Shown in pieces: positions 46,446-59,477 of a DNA stretch of 64,000 bases. Source of the stretch: Trema orientale. Lineage: Eukaryota; Streptophyta; Magnoliopsida; Rosales; Cannabaceae. The DNA lies in the NCBI GenBank assembly GCA_002914845.1, contig JXTC01000252.1:259228-323227 (forward strand). Reading direction: 5' to 3'. Every line of letters starts with the position of its first letter. Position 1 is the stretch's first letter. A program made the position numbers and the translations under genes. The notes below the pieces were generated by a model, which did no database searches, had not been told where the DNA came from, and saw nothing but the letters and a program-made list of their open reading frames with translations.

Positions 46446-48480
46446 ACAGATTAATAAATTAGGAAAATTAAGCCACATAGCGAAGTACATGATATCATGT
46501 GATCACTATGCATAGGAATAAGATCGAAAAGTTACAAAATTCAAAAGGGAATTGATTTAGTATCACAGGATTCGCAGCAGTATTTTCATCTTTTCTTCTT
46601 TCTTTCTTTTAATTTCTCACTTTATACTGTTCAACAACTTGAATATTACTTAAGATGCCAAATCCAAAATGTGGTTCATATACAGTACTTCATAGAAAAG
46701 AGCTGAAATCTTGTTTGCAAGACTCCCGTGAGTAGTATTCATCCACAAACCTTAGGCATTAATCTAATATATACTTTTCTTTGCGTCGGACTATTCTTTA
46801 GATCAGATATTAATTAACCCTTAATTAATCAGTACTTGTATGATTATAAACAAGTCTATATCCCAACTAATTCGCGCAATTTGCTTTCTTTTTTATTAAA
46901 AAAAGTTACCAAATTAATTAATGAACACTATATAGTTCGTTCTGAATTTGAATACAGAATATGGAAGCATATGTATGTAACATCCGTGCACGGCCGTATT
47001 CGTTTTTGTTGTTGATAGACTTTCATAGTTTGAGCTTCAAAGTTATTGATATTTTCACTAGACATAAATTTATGCTCATTAAGCTATAAAGTTTTTATTT
47101 TTTATTTTTTGAATTTTTGGTGGAATTGTGATATTGTTATCCACAGTAGAAGATTCCTAGGTCGACGCATAAAACACACGACTCATGAATACTTCTAGTG
47201 CAAATGGGCAACAACTGATCATGAAATTTCTGTGAGCCCGGACAATACTCTCATACGCAACTGATCGTTGCCATGCCTGCCGTTTTGACACCATTACAAT
47301 AAAGAAAAGAAGAGTCTTGAAAGGCACACATAGAAGCTGAATGAATTTGTAACCTAGCTTTTTTCACACGGCTATAACATGGCCTTTTTTTTTCCTTAAA
47401 AAAAAAAAAAAAAAACACGATTCATCTACTTCGTTGTGTTCTGAAACTCTTCCGTGAAAATTGGTCTTTTTTTCTCCAACTATTAGAGATAATTCCTAAT
47501 AATAAATAATTATCATTATGAATTATCTAATTTCTAATACCAACTACAGTGATATTATTTTATCTTCGCTAAGATTTATTCTTACGTTCTCTTTCATCTA
47601 TATGCTTTAATGAGAATTTTTTTCTTCTTGATTTTGGCTCACTCTAGTTATCTTTTTAACATTAATTAGTGTTTTCCTCTACCGGAATATATATTTACTT
47701 CAAAGCCAAGAGTTAATAATTTTCTTCCGACTTAATTATTAATTTCCTAGATTTTCTTGTCAAAGTTTTAGGAATTTTCCTCACCGGCATCACTTGTGTT
47801 CTATTTGTCCGGCACAATAAATGCCATGGGACATAGGTTATTATCATGACCAGAAATCTAAAGCCGTGATTTTTAGTAATTTTAAGTGAAAATATAATAA
47901 AATATTAATTTTACGAAATTTAGGAGAAATCAAATATTAGATAATTTCATTTTGGACCTCAAGTCTCATTTGAATTCTTGTTGAGAAATCATAAATTTTG
48001 GTAAATTGAGTTCAACTGAAAACTTTAGTCCAACATCAAAAATAATTTACATAAAATTACTTGAAGTTTTAAATTCTCAAATTAATAACAAAATTATCCT
48101 CATATACCTACTTAAAAAGTTTACTAATCTTAGCTAAATAATTGAATAAGGAAAGAAAGTTAACAGAATATAAACACCCACCAGGGATTAAAAGTAGAAC
48201 TGCATACACAAGCTGCACAACTTATCTATCAATCAAGATGACTACTTCAGATAGTCAAACAACTGAAAGTGGGAGAAGTAAGGGGGGTAAGCATTCACAT
48301 GCTTAGTAGAAATTCAATTACTTTTTTGAATAGATGCAATTTTACCAAACCTGCATGGTTAATAGTTTGTCCAAAATCCATTTATAAACCAAGTTTATAA
48401 AATAATTATATCCAGAATAATTACATATTCAAGACCAAAACTAGAAACACATGATTGTACATATCATACATTAATCAATG
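45595..48480. other. Gene-free AT-rich spacer
   Basis: No supportable gene. It contains (TA)n tracts near 46405-46445 and poly-A near 47397-47415. The reverse frame at 45778-45984 has no recognised motif. Confidence 0.35.
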
Positions 48481-50160
48481 TAAATGAATGAGCTCTCATC
48501 CTCCTATCACGGCCCTATAATACCCCTTACTAAAGATATCCAGCATCCTGATACTACCCGAAGGTGTGCCAATGATCTAAACTACGATGATGTAATAATA
48601 GAAATCATGTGTGTGATCCTATGGTATGTACAACATGTAACAGGATATGCAATAACTATGCAAAATATAATAAAACAATACCTTTAAAACCCACTTGGCA
48701 TTATTCTGGGATTTACTGTAACGTAGGCAACTCTTCGCTGTATTACCCCATAATCACAATTTAAAAATATGTATATAAAATTACACACTCTAATCCCAGT
48801 ATAATCCAATGTGTTTCTACAATTTATTAAACTATCGCGTAAATTACGATTTTTCATAAATCAATTATAATGCAATTATAGATTAACCAAGTATAAAACC
48901 AGGTAATTGAACTCCTACCTCGAGATGGTAGCTATACCAAACTAACGACGCTCAAAAAATCTCCCATTGGTCACTTGGGTTCTCGGACGATCGTTTCGGG
49001 ATCCCAATAAGCTCAATCGAAAATGTGATTTTTCCAACGGAGCCTCAGAATGAGAAACAGAGATCACCACTGAATTCAGAGCACCTAAAAATGCTAGGTT
49101 AAATATATAATTTATAAAATATAGATCTCGGAACGGGACCCGACCCGTGGTACGTAAAACAGTACTAATCATGAGCCATATGCCTCGATTTTCGTGTCAC
49201 TTCGAAATATAGCCATGTTTTATATCAAAATTTGTGTCTCGACCTCACTGAGTCTAAATTCAAAGTCGAAATTCAGTTTCGAGGTCCTGAGCCTTAAATG
49301 GGCTTAAAATCTGAGACTTACAAAAATGTCCGTTTTTGGGTTTTTTTTTTTTGTTGAAAAATATCCATTTTTCAATTCGAAAATTAACACACTTCCGGAC
49401 ATCGTTTTAATGCCTTACACCTGTATTTATTCATGATTTTCCATCCTCTACAACGCCATATAATTATTTTGGGTAAAATAATTCTCTAATGAAAAATTAT
49501 AAAAATGTCACAAAATTTATTTAAAAAATAGCCAAAACTATGAAATTCTTACCGAGGGTGAGATGATGGCCGAGGCCGATCGAAAAATGATGGCAACAAT
49601 GAGACAAAGCTAACTATGCTGTCGGTGTCATGAAACGCCATCGGATGAAGCTCTGGCGAGTGAAAAACCGTCGCGGTGGCGGAACTTTCGGCACGGCCGA
49701 TCTCCATTCTCCGGTGACGAAATCTAGCTGGACTTGGCGACGCTTGCTCGTCGGCAGCCGCTGCTTCGCTCGGGCCGGCGCACTTGGCAGCTAACGGTGC
49801 GGTGTGGCGGCTGTCTTTGTCGGCAGGAGTTGTGGCGCTTTTGGCTCTCTAGAACCTCGGAAAAGAAGAGGGAAAAAATGAGGGTTTTAAAAGCAATTTT
49901 TGAAACTGTAGTGACACGTGTCAATAGTTGAGCTAAAGGGCACTGCTTTCACTATTTACACTTTGACCCGATTTTAAAAATTTAGTTTCAAATTCACCCT
50001 TAATTAATTTCAGTTTAGTCCATGTTTTAAAACTTTCTTTACACTTTCGCCCCAACGAACCTAGTCAAACATTCCATCCAAGTTCACCTAGTAATTATTA
50101 TATTTTAATAATTCAATTTTTTTAAAAAAAAAATTAGTCAACTACCAAAATAACGTTACA
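48481..50160. repeat. Unclassified transposon debris with a GC-rich block
   Basis: The composition departs from the neighbourhood: moderate GC at 48900-49300 and very GC-rich at 49560-49860 (TCGGCAGCCGCTGC region). This is followed by pyrimidine- and AT-rich sequence ending GGGGTTTTACAG at 50168, a string often seen at plant LTR or TIR element ends. No protein motif was found in any frame of the GC-rich part. An LTR or gene-fragment-carrying element is possible. Confidence 0.35.
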
Positions 50161-51090
50161 AATTTAAGGGGTTTTACAGTTACTCTTGGAGAGGAAGATG
50201 CAAATATAACGGACTCATGTTTAATCGATATTAATGGAGTAATGGTACGGTTCCTGATTAAAGATGAAGGAGAGAGTGACGTGGCACTGCCATTGCAAGG
50301 CATATGGCTCGTGTGAAAAACCCGTTGGGGATGAATAGCACGCCTCCACATGGACACAAGAGAGGTCAAAATGAAAAAGTTAATTGAGGAACATTTAGGA
50401 GGCAAAATAAAACACGTGTAAGGGTGTTTGGATTTGACACGAAGCACGCATTTAGTGGCATTGTTGACTCGATTCGCCTCCCTTGTAATTCCTTGTATTC
50501 TGATCATAACCAACCAAATTAACCAAAATGGTCCTTCTAGCAGTGCGTGTCGGTGTTTGAAAATGTTGAGGAAAAAAAGCATTCAAAAAAATTTTTTTAA
50601 TAAAAAATTTGTACGATTAACGTTTGAATATAATAAGATCTGTGATGACGAGTTTGTAAGAGACGTCTTGGAATCAATTTGGCTTCTTATATACAATTAC
50701 GTACCTAAATAAGAGGAACTTTCTTCACTTTGATTTTTCGTTCCCTTAATTAAACTGAGAAAAAAAGTGGAAATTTTTGATTTTATTAAAATGAGTGATA
50801 AAATACATTTGATTCGGTCGCAAAAAGGAAAACCATTAATAAAAGTTGGAGTGTTGGAGGGTACGTTTGGTTTGTGAAAGTTATAGTGAATTGTTGGAGG
50901 TGTTAGAAAATAGAAAACGGCATTCACGGGCACCCGTCGAAAGTCGCTCGCTCAACACAGTGTGCATGCTTTGCCGACAGCGCCAAGCTCCACGGACCGA
51001 CCGAGCTAGGCCTAGCTTAACTATTATTATTATTGCGTTTCGGATTCATTCATTTGCCATTTGCTTCTACTACCCTTTACCTCTTACTAC
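50161..51090. other. Upstream region of the first CHX gene
   Basis: The frames at 50142 and 50428 are overlapping, opposite and without recognised motifs. From about 50930 the sequence becomes less AT-rich (CGACAGCGCCAAGC region), presumably promoter DNA. Confidence 0.35.
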
Positions 51091-51093
51091 TTC

Positions 51094-51101
51094 TATATAT
51101 A
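51094..51101 (+). promoter_or_regulatory. Probable TATA box of the first CHX gene
   Basis: TATATATAG in a pyrimidine-rich setting, about 350 bp before the ATG. It is followed by a CT-rich tract (51128-51180) typical of plant leaders. The leader would contain two short uORFs (51251-51271 and 51273-51290). Confidence 0.5.
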
Positions 51102-51250
51102 GTATCTTAACACTCATCATCTTTAAACTCATCACTTTCTTTTTTTCTTTCCTCCCTCTCTCTTTCTCTCTCTTTATTCATCATCATTGATCAAGATTGA
51201 TCATCATCAATACGTAGCACTGTTCCTACTAGTTCTACTACTAGTTGTTG

Positions 51251-51290
51251 ATGATGATGATGATCAATTAACATGACTACTTGCAAGTAA
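51251..51290 (+). promoter_or_regulatory. Two short upstream ORFs in the CHX leader
   Basis: ATG ATG ATG ATG ATC AAT TAA (51251-51271), then ATG ACT ACT TGC AAG TAA (51273-51290), lie between the putative TATA box and the CHX start at 51442. They might reduce translation if the leader is not spliced. Inference only. Confidence 0.35.
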
Positions 51291-51441
51291 CAAGCTCGCT
51301 CCTATCTTCCAATACGTACAGACGTGTATTAAACAGCTAGCTAGCTAGCGAACGAAAAACAAAACAAAACGAAACAAAAATCTATTAAAAGCTAGCTGCG
51401 CGCAATATTTGATCTTAATTAGCTAGGTCGATCGCGCGGGC

Positions 51442-54400
51442 ATGGCTGTAAACATAACTTCCATCAAAACGAGCTCCAATGGAGCCTGGCAAGGAGACAA
51501 TCCTTTAGACTTTGCTTTCCCTCTCTTGATAGTTCAAACCACTTTGATCCTCGTCCTCAGCCGCTTCCTCGCCTTCCTTCTCAAACCCCTCCGCCAACCC
51601 AAAGTCATCGCCGAGATTGTCGTATGTATAAGCTATCTGTCGTTTGTTTGTTTATATTTATTTGTTTATTTTGCTAGCAGCTATAGCTAGCTTTTGAATC
51701 ATTATCATCGTTTATAAATATTAAATTAATAAATAAGTGAATAAAATAAATTGAATTGAATTGAAGGGTGGAATTTTGCTGGGACCCTCGGCGTTTGGAC
51801 GAAACAAGGAATACTTGGAGCGCATATTTCCGAAATGGAGCAGTCCCATACTGGAATCCGTGGCAAGCATCGGACTCTTGTTCTTCCTCTTCCTGGTGGG
51901 CTTAGAGCTCGACCTCAGCTCCATCCGCCGCAGCGGGAGGAGAGCCTTCGGCATAGCCCTCGCAGGTATTACCCTCCCTTTCGTCAGTGGCATCGGTGTC
52001 GCCTTTGTCCTCCGGAAGGCTGTCCAAGGAGCCGACCAAGTAGGGTATGGCCAGTTCCTCGTCTTCATGGGGGTCTCCCTCTCCATCACCGCCTTCCCTG
52101 TCCTCGCTCGCATCCTCGCTGAGCTCAAGCTCCTCACCACCCGGATTGGGGAGACCGCCATGGCCGCTGCCGCCTTCAACGACGTCGCCGCTTGGATCCT
52201 CCTGGCCCTCGCCGTCGCCCTCGCCGGAGACGGAGATGGCGGCGGCGGAAAGAGCCCCCTGGTGTCGGTCTGGGTTCTTATGTCGGGCGTGGGCTTCGTG
52301 GTTTTCATGCTGCTGGTGGTCCAACCGGCCATGAAATGGGTTGCAAGGCAATATTGCTCGTCGGAGGTGGTGGACGAGGCGTACATATGCTTGACGCTGG
52401 CAGGGGTGATGGTGTCGGGGTTCGTGACGGACCTCATCGGAATCCATGCGATCTTCGGGGCGTTCGTTTTCGGGCTGACAATCCCAAAGGGAGGGGGATT
52501 CGCGGACAGGCTGATCGAGCGGATTGAGGATTTCGTGTCCGGGCTGCTCCTCCCTCTCTACTTCGCCTCCAGTGGCTTGAAGACCGACGTGACTAAGATC
52601 AGCGGAGGGAAGGCGTGGGGGCTGTTGGTGCTCGTCATAACCACCGCATGCGCCGGCAAGATCATCGGCACCTTCGCGGTTGCCATGATGGTTAAGATCC
52701 CAGCTAGGGAGTCCCTCACGCTCGGCGTGCTCATGAACACCAAAGGCTTGGTCGAGCTCATTGTTCTCAACATTGGCAAGGAGAAGAAGGTCAGCATTGC
52801 TAATTCTTTTCCTTTCTCTTTTTCCTCTTTTTTTTATTCATTTTTCATACCTCATCTCTAGCTAGTTAAAACGCGATCAAGATTATTTCAACGTTAATTT
52901 CGAATGTCATACTCTGAAAATTTCCAAGTTACTAAGATATTAAAATAAGACTTTGAAAACTTGTTAGACCGGTGTACATATGGCAGTATTTTTTTTTACC
53001 CGTGTATATACGTCATGGTTTTTAACTATTAAATGATAATTTAACGTGATCTAACCACTATAATAATCTGTATGAAAAAGACGTATATTATTAATATTAT
53101 TTTTTTTATTATAAAAAACGTAAAATTTAGCCTAAATAAAAAAAATAATTGGTGCCATATATATATATATATATTACGGATTTGTTTTCTTCTTTAGTTT
53201 ATTATCTACTACTTTTCTTGTTGTGGTTTCTTTTCTCTTTCTCACTTCCTCGAATATTTAAAATTAGTCAAAAAAAATAACTTTGAGGATTCTATAGCCT
53301 AGCCTCTCACTTACTTGAATTTCCTCTCCATGACAAGTTATAAATGACTAACTTATATTGGCCAATCACGTTCTTAGTCTTCCCACGCGCTTTTGAAATA
53401 ACATCAACTGATGTACAGAAATTTCTTTAAAGAATCCAAACAGACAAAAACAACTTTGTTTGTTACTACAGCTTTTGATTAATCATTGACAAACTATTTA
53501 TTAGTGTTCAACATACTTGCCTGCCTGTCTGGCGTGGAAACTAGATCCCTTATATGAATATATATAAATCTTTTATTGTTTTATTCAAATAAAATTTATG
53601 AAACACGTTTTGTTATAATAAAATTTAGAGAGAGAAAAATATTAAATAATAGATATTTATTTTTAATTTTTTTTTTAACTATCTAACTTATGGTAATTTT
53701 GAGATTATAATCTAATGATTAAAAAAAAATACATATAGATAGATAAAAAAAAAATATTTACTGAATTAATAACCTATAAATATATATATATAGGTTATCA
53801 ATCCAATAGATATTTTTTTTTTTACCTATTTATAAGTATTCTTTTTAGTCGTTGGATAATTGGTGGAACGGCTACTATAATTTGAGTAGTTAGAATAAAA
53901 AATAAAAATAAATACTTATTATTTAATGATTTTTTTTCTCATACCTCTTTTAGCATAAAAAAAACGTGGTAATCAATTTTTATTGGTCAAAATAATATCT
54001 ATAAATAAGTAAAAAAATACTTAAATTAGTGCGCATATATATATATGCGTGTAAGAATATTTGTCCCGATGAAATCACCTATTTTTAGCTAGATTTATAC
54101 TCATTATTTCCACTAAAAAAGGACATCATCATCTATACCATGCAATAGTGTAAATTAACGCCAATTAAATCATTTGAAAACTACATTTCACAAACCATTT
54201 CTTTGCCTTTACTCTCTCCTTTTTTTTTTCCTCCGTACATGTGTCAAGAATAAAGTCTCAGAATATAGCCTAATTCATTGCATTTGCATATAGTACATAT
54301 ACTTTTGATCCACATGTCCAGTGTGATTTATTTTCTACTTTGTTGAAAATTTCTTCTCTCTTTTGTCAGATTAAAGCCTTATATCCATTCCATTTCCTGT

Positions 54401-57142
54401 TTGGTGGTTTCCTGTTATCTTTTTATTTTGTGACCTAGAAACGGTCACGTTTACCTCACAACTAGTGTAAGGCTTATATTTGTGTAAGGCTTATATTTTT
54501 TAAAATATATTTTTTATAATTATTATTAAGACATTGTTTGGATTTTTTTTGTTTTTACAATAAAATTTTAATGATGGGAATTTTCTCAAACTTGCTCGTG
54601 AGAATATTCTAATTAAACAAAAATAAAAATAAAACTGTTGCCTAATAAAAGCCTTATTTATGAAACTTGTTTAAATCATGAATGGGATGGGTATTTCTCT
54701 TCCAAAATTCAATAAAATATTAGAAGAGCACGAGCATGTTTTCCCAAATCTAATCCAACTCCCAAGTTCGAGGATCTCTCATCCAGTATCTATGCATGTA
54801 ACATCTATATATATATAAAGGTTGCTAATCCATTAGGTATTTTTTTTTTTTTTTTTACCTATGTATAGGTATATTTTTTTAGTCATTAGATCATTATTTA
54901 ATGGTAATCTAACGATTATAACGATGTGTATGAAAAAATATGTATCATTAATGCTATTTTTTTCTTTTACTTTTTAATATTAAAAAAATATACCTAATAA
55001 ATTTTAATGGATCAAAATAATATGGTAAAAAAAAAAATACCCACCGGATGGATGCCCATATATAAATAACTCAAACGTTTTTCTTCTATATGTATATAGA
55101 TGTATCAAGTATGCATCCATTAGGGGTCCCACAAAAAGACATTATAAGTTATTTTATTTTCACAAACTAGTTTGTGGAGTTGTGTTTATATCTGGTTGTC
55201 TCCCCACTCTGAACCCGGATCCTCTCTGTTCCGCCACTCATTTGTCGACACAAGCAAGTTACGGATACAGTCCCTCCCTAAGAATTAGCCACTGAATTCT
55301 GATTGGGTTTTACTTTTTCAACACACGATCATCGATTACCACTGATCACTCCTTTTCAATTATATATAATGGGTTTTTAATAGTTCCCCTTTAAGGGTAC
55401 AGCATGACATGACATATATAACATGTTATCACGCATCACAATCAGACACACAGTAGGACTGACTAGGTTCTAGTGTAGGGTCGACTACTGTGAGAATTAA
55501 GATTAGCAAAGTCAAAGGTGTATAGAACATATTAACCATGATCGAAATCAATTAATATAATATATTAATTAATTAATGGAACAGGTGCTTAACGACGAAA
55601 TATTTGCTATACTGGTGCTGATGGCCCTCTTCACCACCTTCATCACAACGCCAACGGTGATGGCCATCTACAAGCCAAGTAGAGGCGGCGGGGGCGGCAA
55701 AGAGTCCATTCGCACCCACCGCAAGCTCTGCGATCTCTCAATCTCTGGCCAGGACTTCCAAGATGAGCTCCGGATCCTAGCGTGCGTCCATGGGCCAGGC
55801 AACGCGCCGTCCCTCATCAGCGTCGTGGAGTCCACGCGTAGCACCAAGAAGGCGGCGCTCAAGCTTTTCATCATGCACCTTGTGGAGCTCACAGAGCGCT
55901 CCTCCGCCATTGTCATGGTCCAGAGAGTCCGCAAGAATGGCCTCCCCTTCTTCAACCGCTTCCGCCGTGGCCAGTGGCACGACCGCGTCGCCGGGGCTTT
56001 CCAGACGTACGAGCAGCTCGGCCGAGTGTCCGTCTCGCCCACTACGGCCATATCGCCGCTCCCCACCATGCACGAGGATATCTGCCACGCAGCGGAGGAG
56101 AAGCGCGTGGCCATGATCATCCTCCCTTTCCACAAGCAGTGGAACGGCGCAGACAAGGAGTCCGTGGAAAATGTGGGGCATGGGTGGAGACTGGTCAACC
56201 AGAGGGTGCTCAAGAACTCTCCCTGCTCCGTGGCTGTGCTGGTGGACCGTGGCCTAAGCTTTGGTGGCGCAGACATTCGATTAACGCCGCCGGGGCCGCC
56301 CAACACAAGTGTGGGCCAACGGGTGTGCGTAGTCTTCTTTGGTGGACCCGACGACCGCGAGTGCTTGGAGTTGGGCGGTAGAATGGCGGAACATCCTGCC
56401 GTTAAAGTGACGGTTGTGAGGTTCGTTAATGAAAATAAGGAGGGTTCGGAGGGCCAAGGGTTTATGTTGCGGCCGAGCCCCACCAAGAGCGTCGAGGTTA
56501 GTTATAGCTTCTCCACCGCGACAATGAACCTAGAGAAAGAAAAGGTACGTACCTTATATTATTTGTGATTTAGGCTATAGGTAGCTAATCATGTATGTAT
56601 AATTATGCATATTCAACACTGATAATATTTATGTTATGTAATAAAATTGATTGGTTTTGGCGCAGGAATTAGATGAGACAGCGGTGGCAGAATTCAAAAG
56701 TAGGTGGATAAATATTGATGATAATGATCAAGTAGTAGGGATACAGGCGGAGTACATAGAAAAAGTAGTGGGGGAGAGCAACAACAACATTGTAGAGCAA
56801 GTGTTGGGAATCGGGCGCAGCGGGGATTACGACCTAATAATAGTAGGAAAGGGTCGGTTCCCCTCTAAAACGGTGGCTGAGTTGGCCGACCGCCACGCGG
56901 AGCACCCAGAATTGGGACCAATTGGAGACATTTTGGCGTCGCCCGAGCAAGGCATGGCGTCATCGGTGCTAGTCATTCAACAACACGACTTAGCACACGC
57001 CGAGGAGCTGCCCGTCTCTAAGGTGTTTCCCGCACACAAGATTAATATTAATCGTGATCAATCTTCCTCTAGTGCTAGTACTAGTACTAACGATCATCAG
57101 AAAGAGATGGCAAATATTAATAACATCCACAATATTGTGTAG
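51442..57142 (+). CDS. CHX-type cation/H+ exchanger (CPA2 family, CHX17-19-like), 4 exons
   Basis: Exons: 51442-51621, 51767-52789, 55585-56544, 56666-57142; all phase 0 and GT-AG. The total is 2640 nt, 879 aa. Residues about 25-430 form the Na+/H+ exchanger membrane domain. Diagnostic strings are WQGDNPL, PRQPKVIAEIVGGILLGPS, FLVGLELDL, SLSITAFPVLARIL and GLLLPLYFASSGLKTD. The FND pair at about N198/D199 is the presumed ion-binding site of CHX proteins. The C-terminal half is the soluble regulatory region, with two UspA-like folds (LRILACVHGPGN; YDLIIVGKGRF). CHX17-19-type proteins exchange K+ for H+ on endomembranes and influence pH and K+ homeostasis; the exact substrate and location here are inferred. 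The long C-terminus makes it a little larger than the usual 800-820 aa. Intron 2 (2795 bp) contains four family-A MITE copies. A paralogue starts at 61597. Confidence 0.93.
52971..53156 (+). mobile_element. Family-A MITE, copy 6 (diverged, in CHX intron 2)
   Basis: Begins GGTGTACATATGGCAGT followed by a T-run and ends AATTGGTGCC before a TATATATA tract. The core is decayed (TTAACTATTAAATGATAATTTAACG). The GTATGAAAAAGACG block matches the other copies. Confidence 0.5.
53566..53774 (-). mobile_element. Family-A MITE, copy 7 (diverged, reversed, in CHX intron 2)
   Basis: Contains the family blocks in reverse order: TTAGAGAGAGAAAAATATTAAATAATAG, CTATCTAACTTATGG, an A-run, then TACTGAATTAATAACC at the right end. 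Abuts copy 8 across a TATATATA spacer. Confidence 0.45.
53793..54034 (+). mobile_element. Family-A MITE, copy 8 (CHX intron 2)
   Basis: The left end is GGTTATCAATCCAATAG. The interior has TTAGTCGTTGGATAATTGG and AACGGCTACTATAATTTGAG, the T-rich and GGTCAAAATAATA blocks. The right end is AAATTAGTGCGC, followed by TATATA. Confidence 0.65.
54820..55057 (+). mobile_element. Family-A MITE, copy 9 (CHX intron 2)
   Basis: The left end is GGTTGCTAATCCATTAGG. The core is TTAGATCATTATTTAATGG then TAATCTAACGATTA. The right end is CCGGATGGATGCCC, followed by TATATA. Confidence 0.7.
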
Positions 57143-58141
57143 ACCGGTCACCAAACTATATACATTTGTTGCTGCTAGTGGTGCACATTTTATAAATAAT
57201 TGTACATGTACGTAATTCAATCTATTATAACTTAAATTTGTCGGGCGATCCACAATCTAGGCTTCTTATAATTAAGGCTCTAAACGAGCAATAATGTTGG
57301 CCGGCAGCAACCTCTTTATTGGGACAGCCGCTAGCTAGCCTTTATGCACGTGAACCGAGATCGATCTATTGTCCCATTTTGTTATCTCATTTGTTGTCTT
57401 ATCCACTTAAAAATAGACAACTCAGTACAAAACATAATATTAATTAATATATTTAATTTTTTAAAAATAATTGTTACTAAAAAAATGCTGAAGTATCCAC
57501 TTTTAAATGAATGAGACATCAAAGTGAAACAACATATTTCAATCATGTTGCACTCCTTAAGATCATTGTGTAGAAACATTTAAATGAAACGCTTTATTTG
57601 TCATATATTACGAAACTGCAATCAAAGTTTTTGTATCCAAGTCTAATTATAATACTTATTCATTAAATTAAATGGGACCTTCGTTAACATTTTTAGACTC
57701 TTCTCTTTCAAGCGGGAAAAAAAAAAAAAATTGTCATTCACAAAGTTATCCAACAAGGCCAAAAAAACAAAAATTTAAGTTAAACAATCCATTATCCAGT
57801 CTAATAGTTAATGGTTATATCATCTTATTACGATCCCTTCAATTTCTTTGTAATTGATTCGCAGTCCAATGTGAGTACCTCCGTGTATATATATGCATGC
57901 AACAAGTAATTCCATCAAAAGCATATCTGATTTGATTAATGTTTAATTATTTTTGCTATAAATATACATACGTACGAAACTCCCAATACCAAACTGTATA
58001 AGGGAGGGAATACTAGTACTTGATTCGCCGCCTCCAACATACGAGACCGATACTCCAGACCATCGTTAGTTTCCTCATGTGGTACGGGCTCTTTGAAACT
58101 GAATACAGATGCTGCAGTTGGGGAAGTGCTTTTTGCTTTAG
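57143..58141. other. 3' flank of the first CHX gene
   Basis: Probable 3'UTR and AT-rich spacer; nothing else recognised. The small frames at 57382 and 57672 are probably chance. Confidence 0.35.
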
Positions 58142-58465
58142 GTGTGGGTATATATGGTTATTTGTGATAGCATGGGCTTTGTGGTGGGTTGTGCTTCCAT
58201 TAAAATAAAGGGGTCTTTCTCCCCCATGTTGCTGAACTTCTAGCAATTCGAGAAGGGCTCAAGTTTCTCCCCCATGTTGTGCTTCCATTGAATCTGATGC
58301 TGCCAACGCTATCAAAGTTATCAAATCCGGGTCGCATGCTAGATTCGATGAATCTATTGTCGTTGACATTATATATTATCTTTCCTTGCTTGATGAATAT
58401 TGTTATGTTTCTTTTGTTCCTAGACTAGGGAATTTTGGTGCCCATTTAGAAAATTTGACGAGATA
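58142..58465 (+). pseudogene. Decayed RNase H-like (RVT_3-type) fragment
   Basis: Three frames joined by frameshifts read like the plant RNase H-like domain that follows reverse transcriptase in LINE-type elements. The segments are VICDSMGFVVGCASIKIKGS (58157 on), HVAELLAIREGLKFL (58225 on), then IESDAANAIKVIKSGS and YVSFVPRLGNFGAHLENLT (58287 on). AELLAIREGL and IESDAANA are the recognisable conserved stretches. No other retroelement domains or complete frame remain, so it is a non-functional remnant between the two CHX genes. Confidence 0.7.
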
Positions 58466-59477
58466 ATTTTTTTTATTAGCTCTCTTTTTTTTTTTAACAG
58501 ATTAGGAAAAAAAGGAAAATTTTTAGTATACAAAATAAAAAAATAAAAAAAAAGTTGTAGCTACAAAAATACAAATTTTTTATAAGTTTATTGAGTAACC
58601 AGTTTGACAACTATACTAGTAACCATGATGGATAATATGATATCCAAATTGGTTACATTTGCAACATTAATCTTGAACAAAAATTAAAATTATNTTATGT
58701 TCATGTTTCATTCTTAAAACGGTATTCCATCTAGTTTTTAGTCAGTTATTAAGGATATACAATCTGGTTACTTTTACCATTTGGATTACAAAAATAAAGT
58801 AATATTGATCTAAATATCAAACCAAAGAATTTCTTAGTAGATCCCTTAATCCGACAGCTGAATTTGGCAAACCACCAACGGTCATCCACTTGTTACCATT
58901 CGTCCATTTTGTTGTTAACGGCTACCTATTACCGAAGGAAACAAAGAAAAAGATTTTTTTTTTTCAAATAAAAAAAAAGTTACCATAAGTATCGTATCAA
59001 GTTAATTATCGTATGCGGGAAATAAGAAGGGAAATTAGGCATTCTTTTTTTTTTTAAAATAAAATTTTTTCACTTTTTTTGGACTAAATCATAATTTTAA
59101 GTATTTATAAGAAATAGTCTTTTTCAGTTCTTTTCTATAAAATGGCCGGTTTTTTTACACCTATTTAATAAATGATTATTTTGTAATTTTATGTTGATAA
59201 ATGGTCTTTTTTTAATTAATCTATTAACCTTTTTAAAAAATAAATCAATTTTATACAAAAGAAATCAATATATTTTGATATATTAAACACGAAAAACGGT
59301 CAATCTTTCAATAATTTTCAACATTCGGCTATTTTTTAACAGTATTTTTATAAAAGGCCAATTTTCGAACAGCGATCCAGAATTCGACAATTTAGCTAGA
59401 AAGCCCCAATTTTTAAAGGCTCGATACTTTTTGCCATTGCATAAAAGGCCCTAATTTCTTTTGTGGGCCTAAGAATA
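58466..59477. other. AT-rich spacer
   Basis: No gene recognised. One ambiguous base lies at 58694. Confidence 0.35.

Noticed and set aside
51721..52447. Long reverse-strand frames (238 and 181 codons) over CHX exon 2
   Set aside because: Antisense shadows of a GC-rich exon; the forward frame carries clear CHX motifs.
55668..56486. Reverse-strand frame of 272 codons over CHX exon 3
   Set aside because: Antisense shadow of the CHX C-terminal coding sequence.
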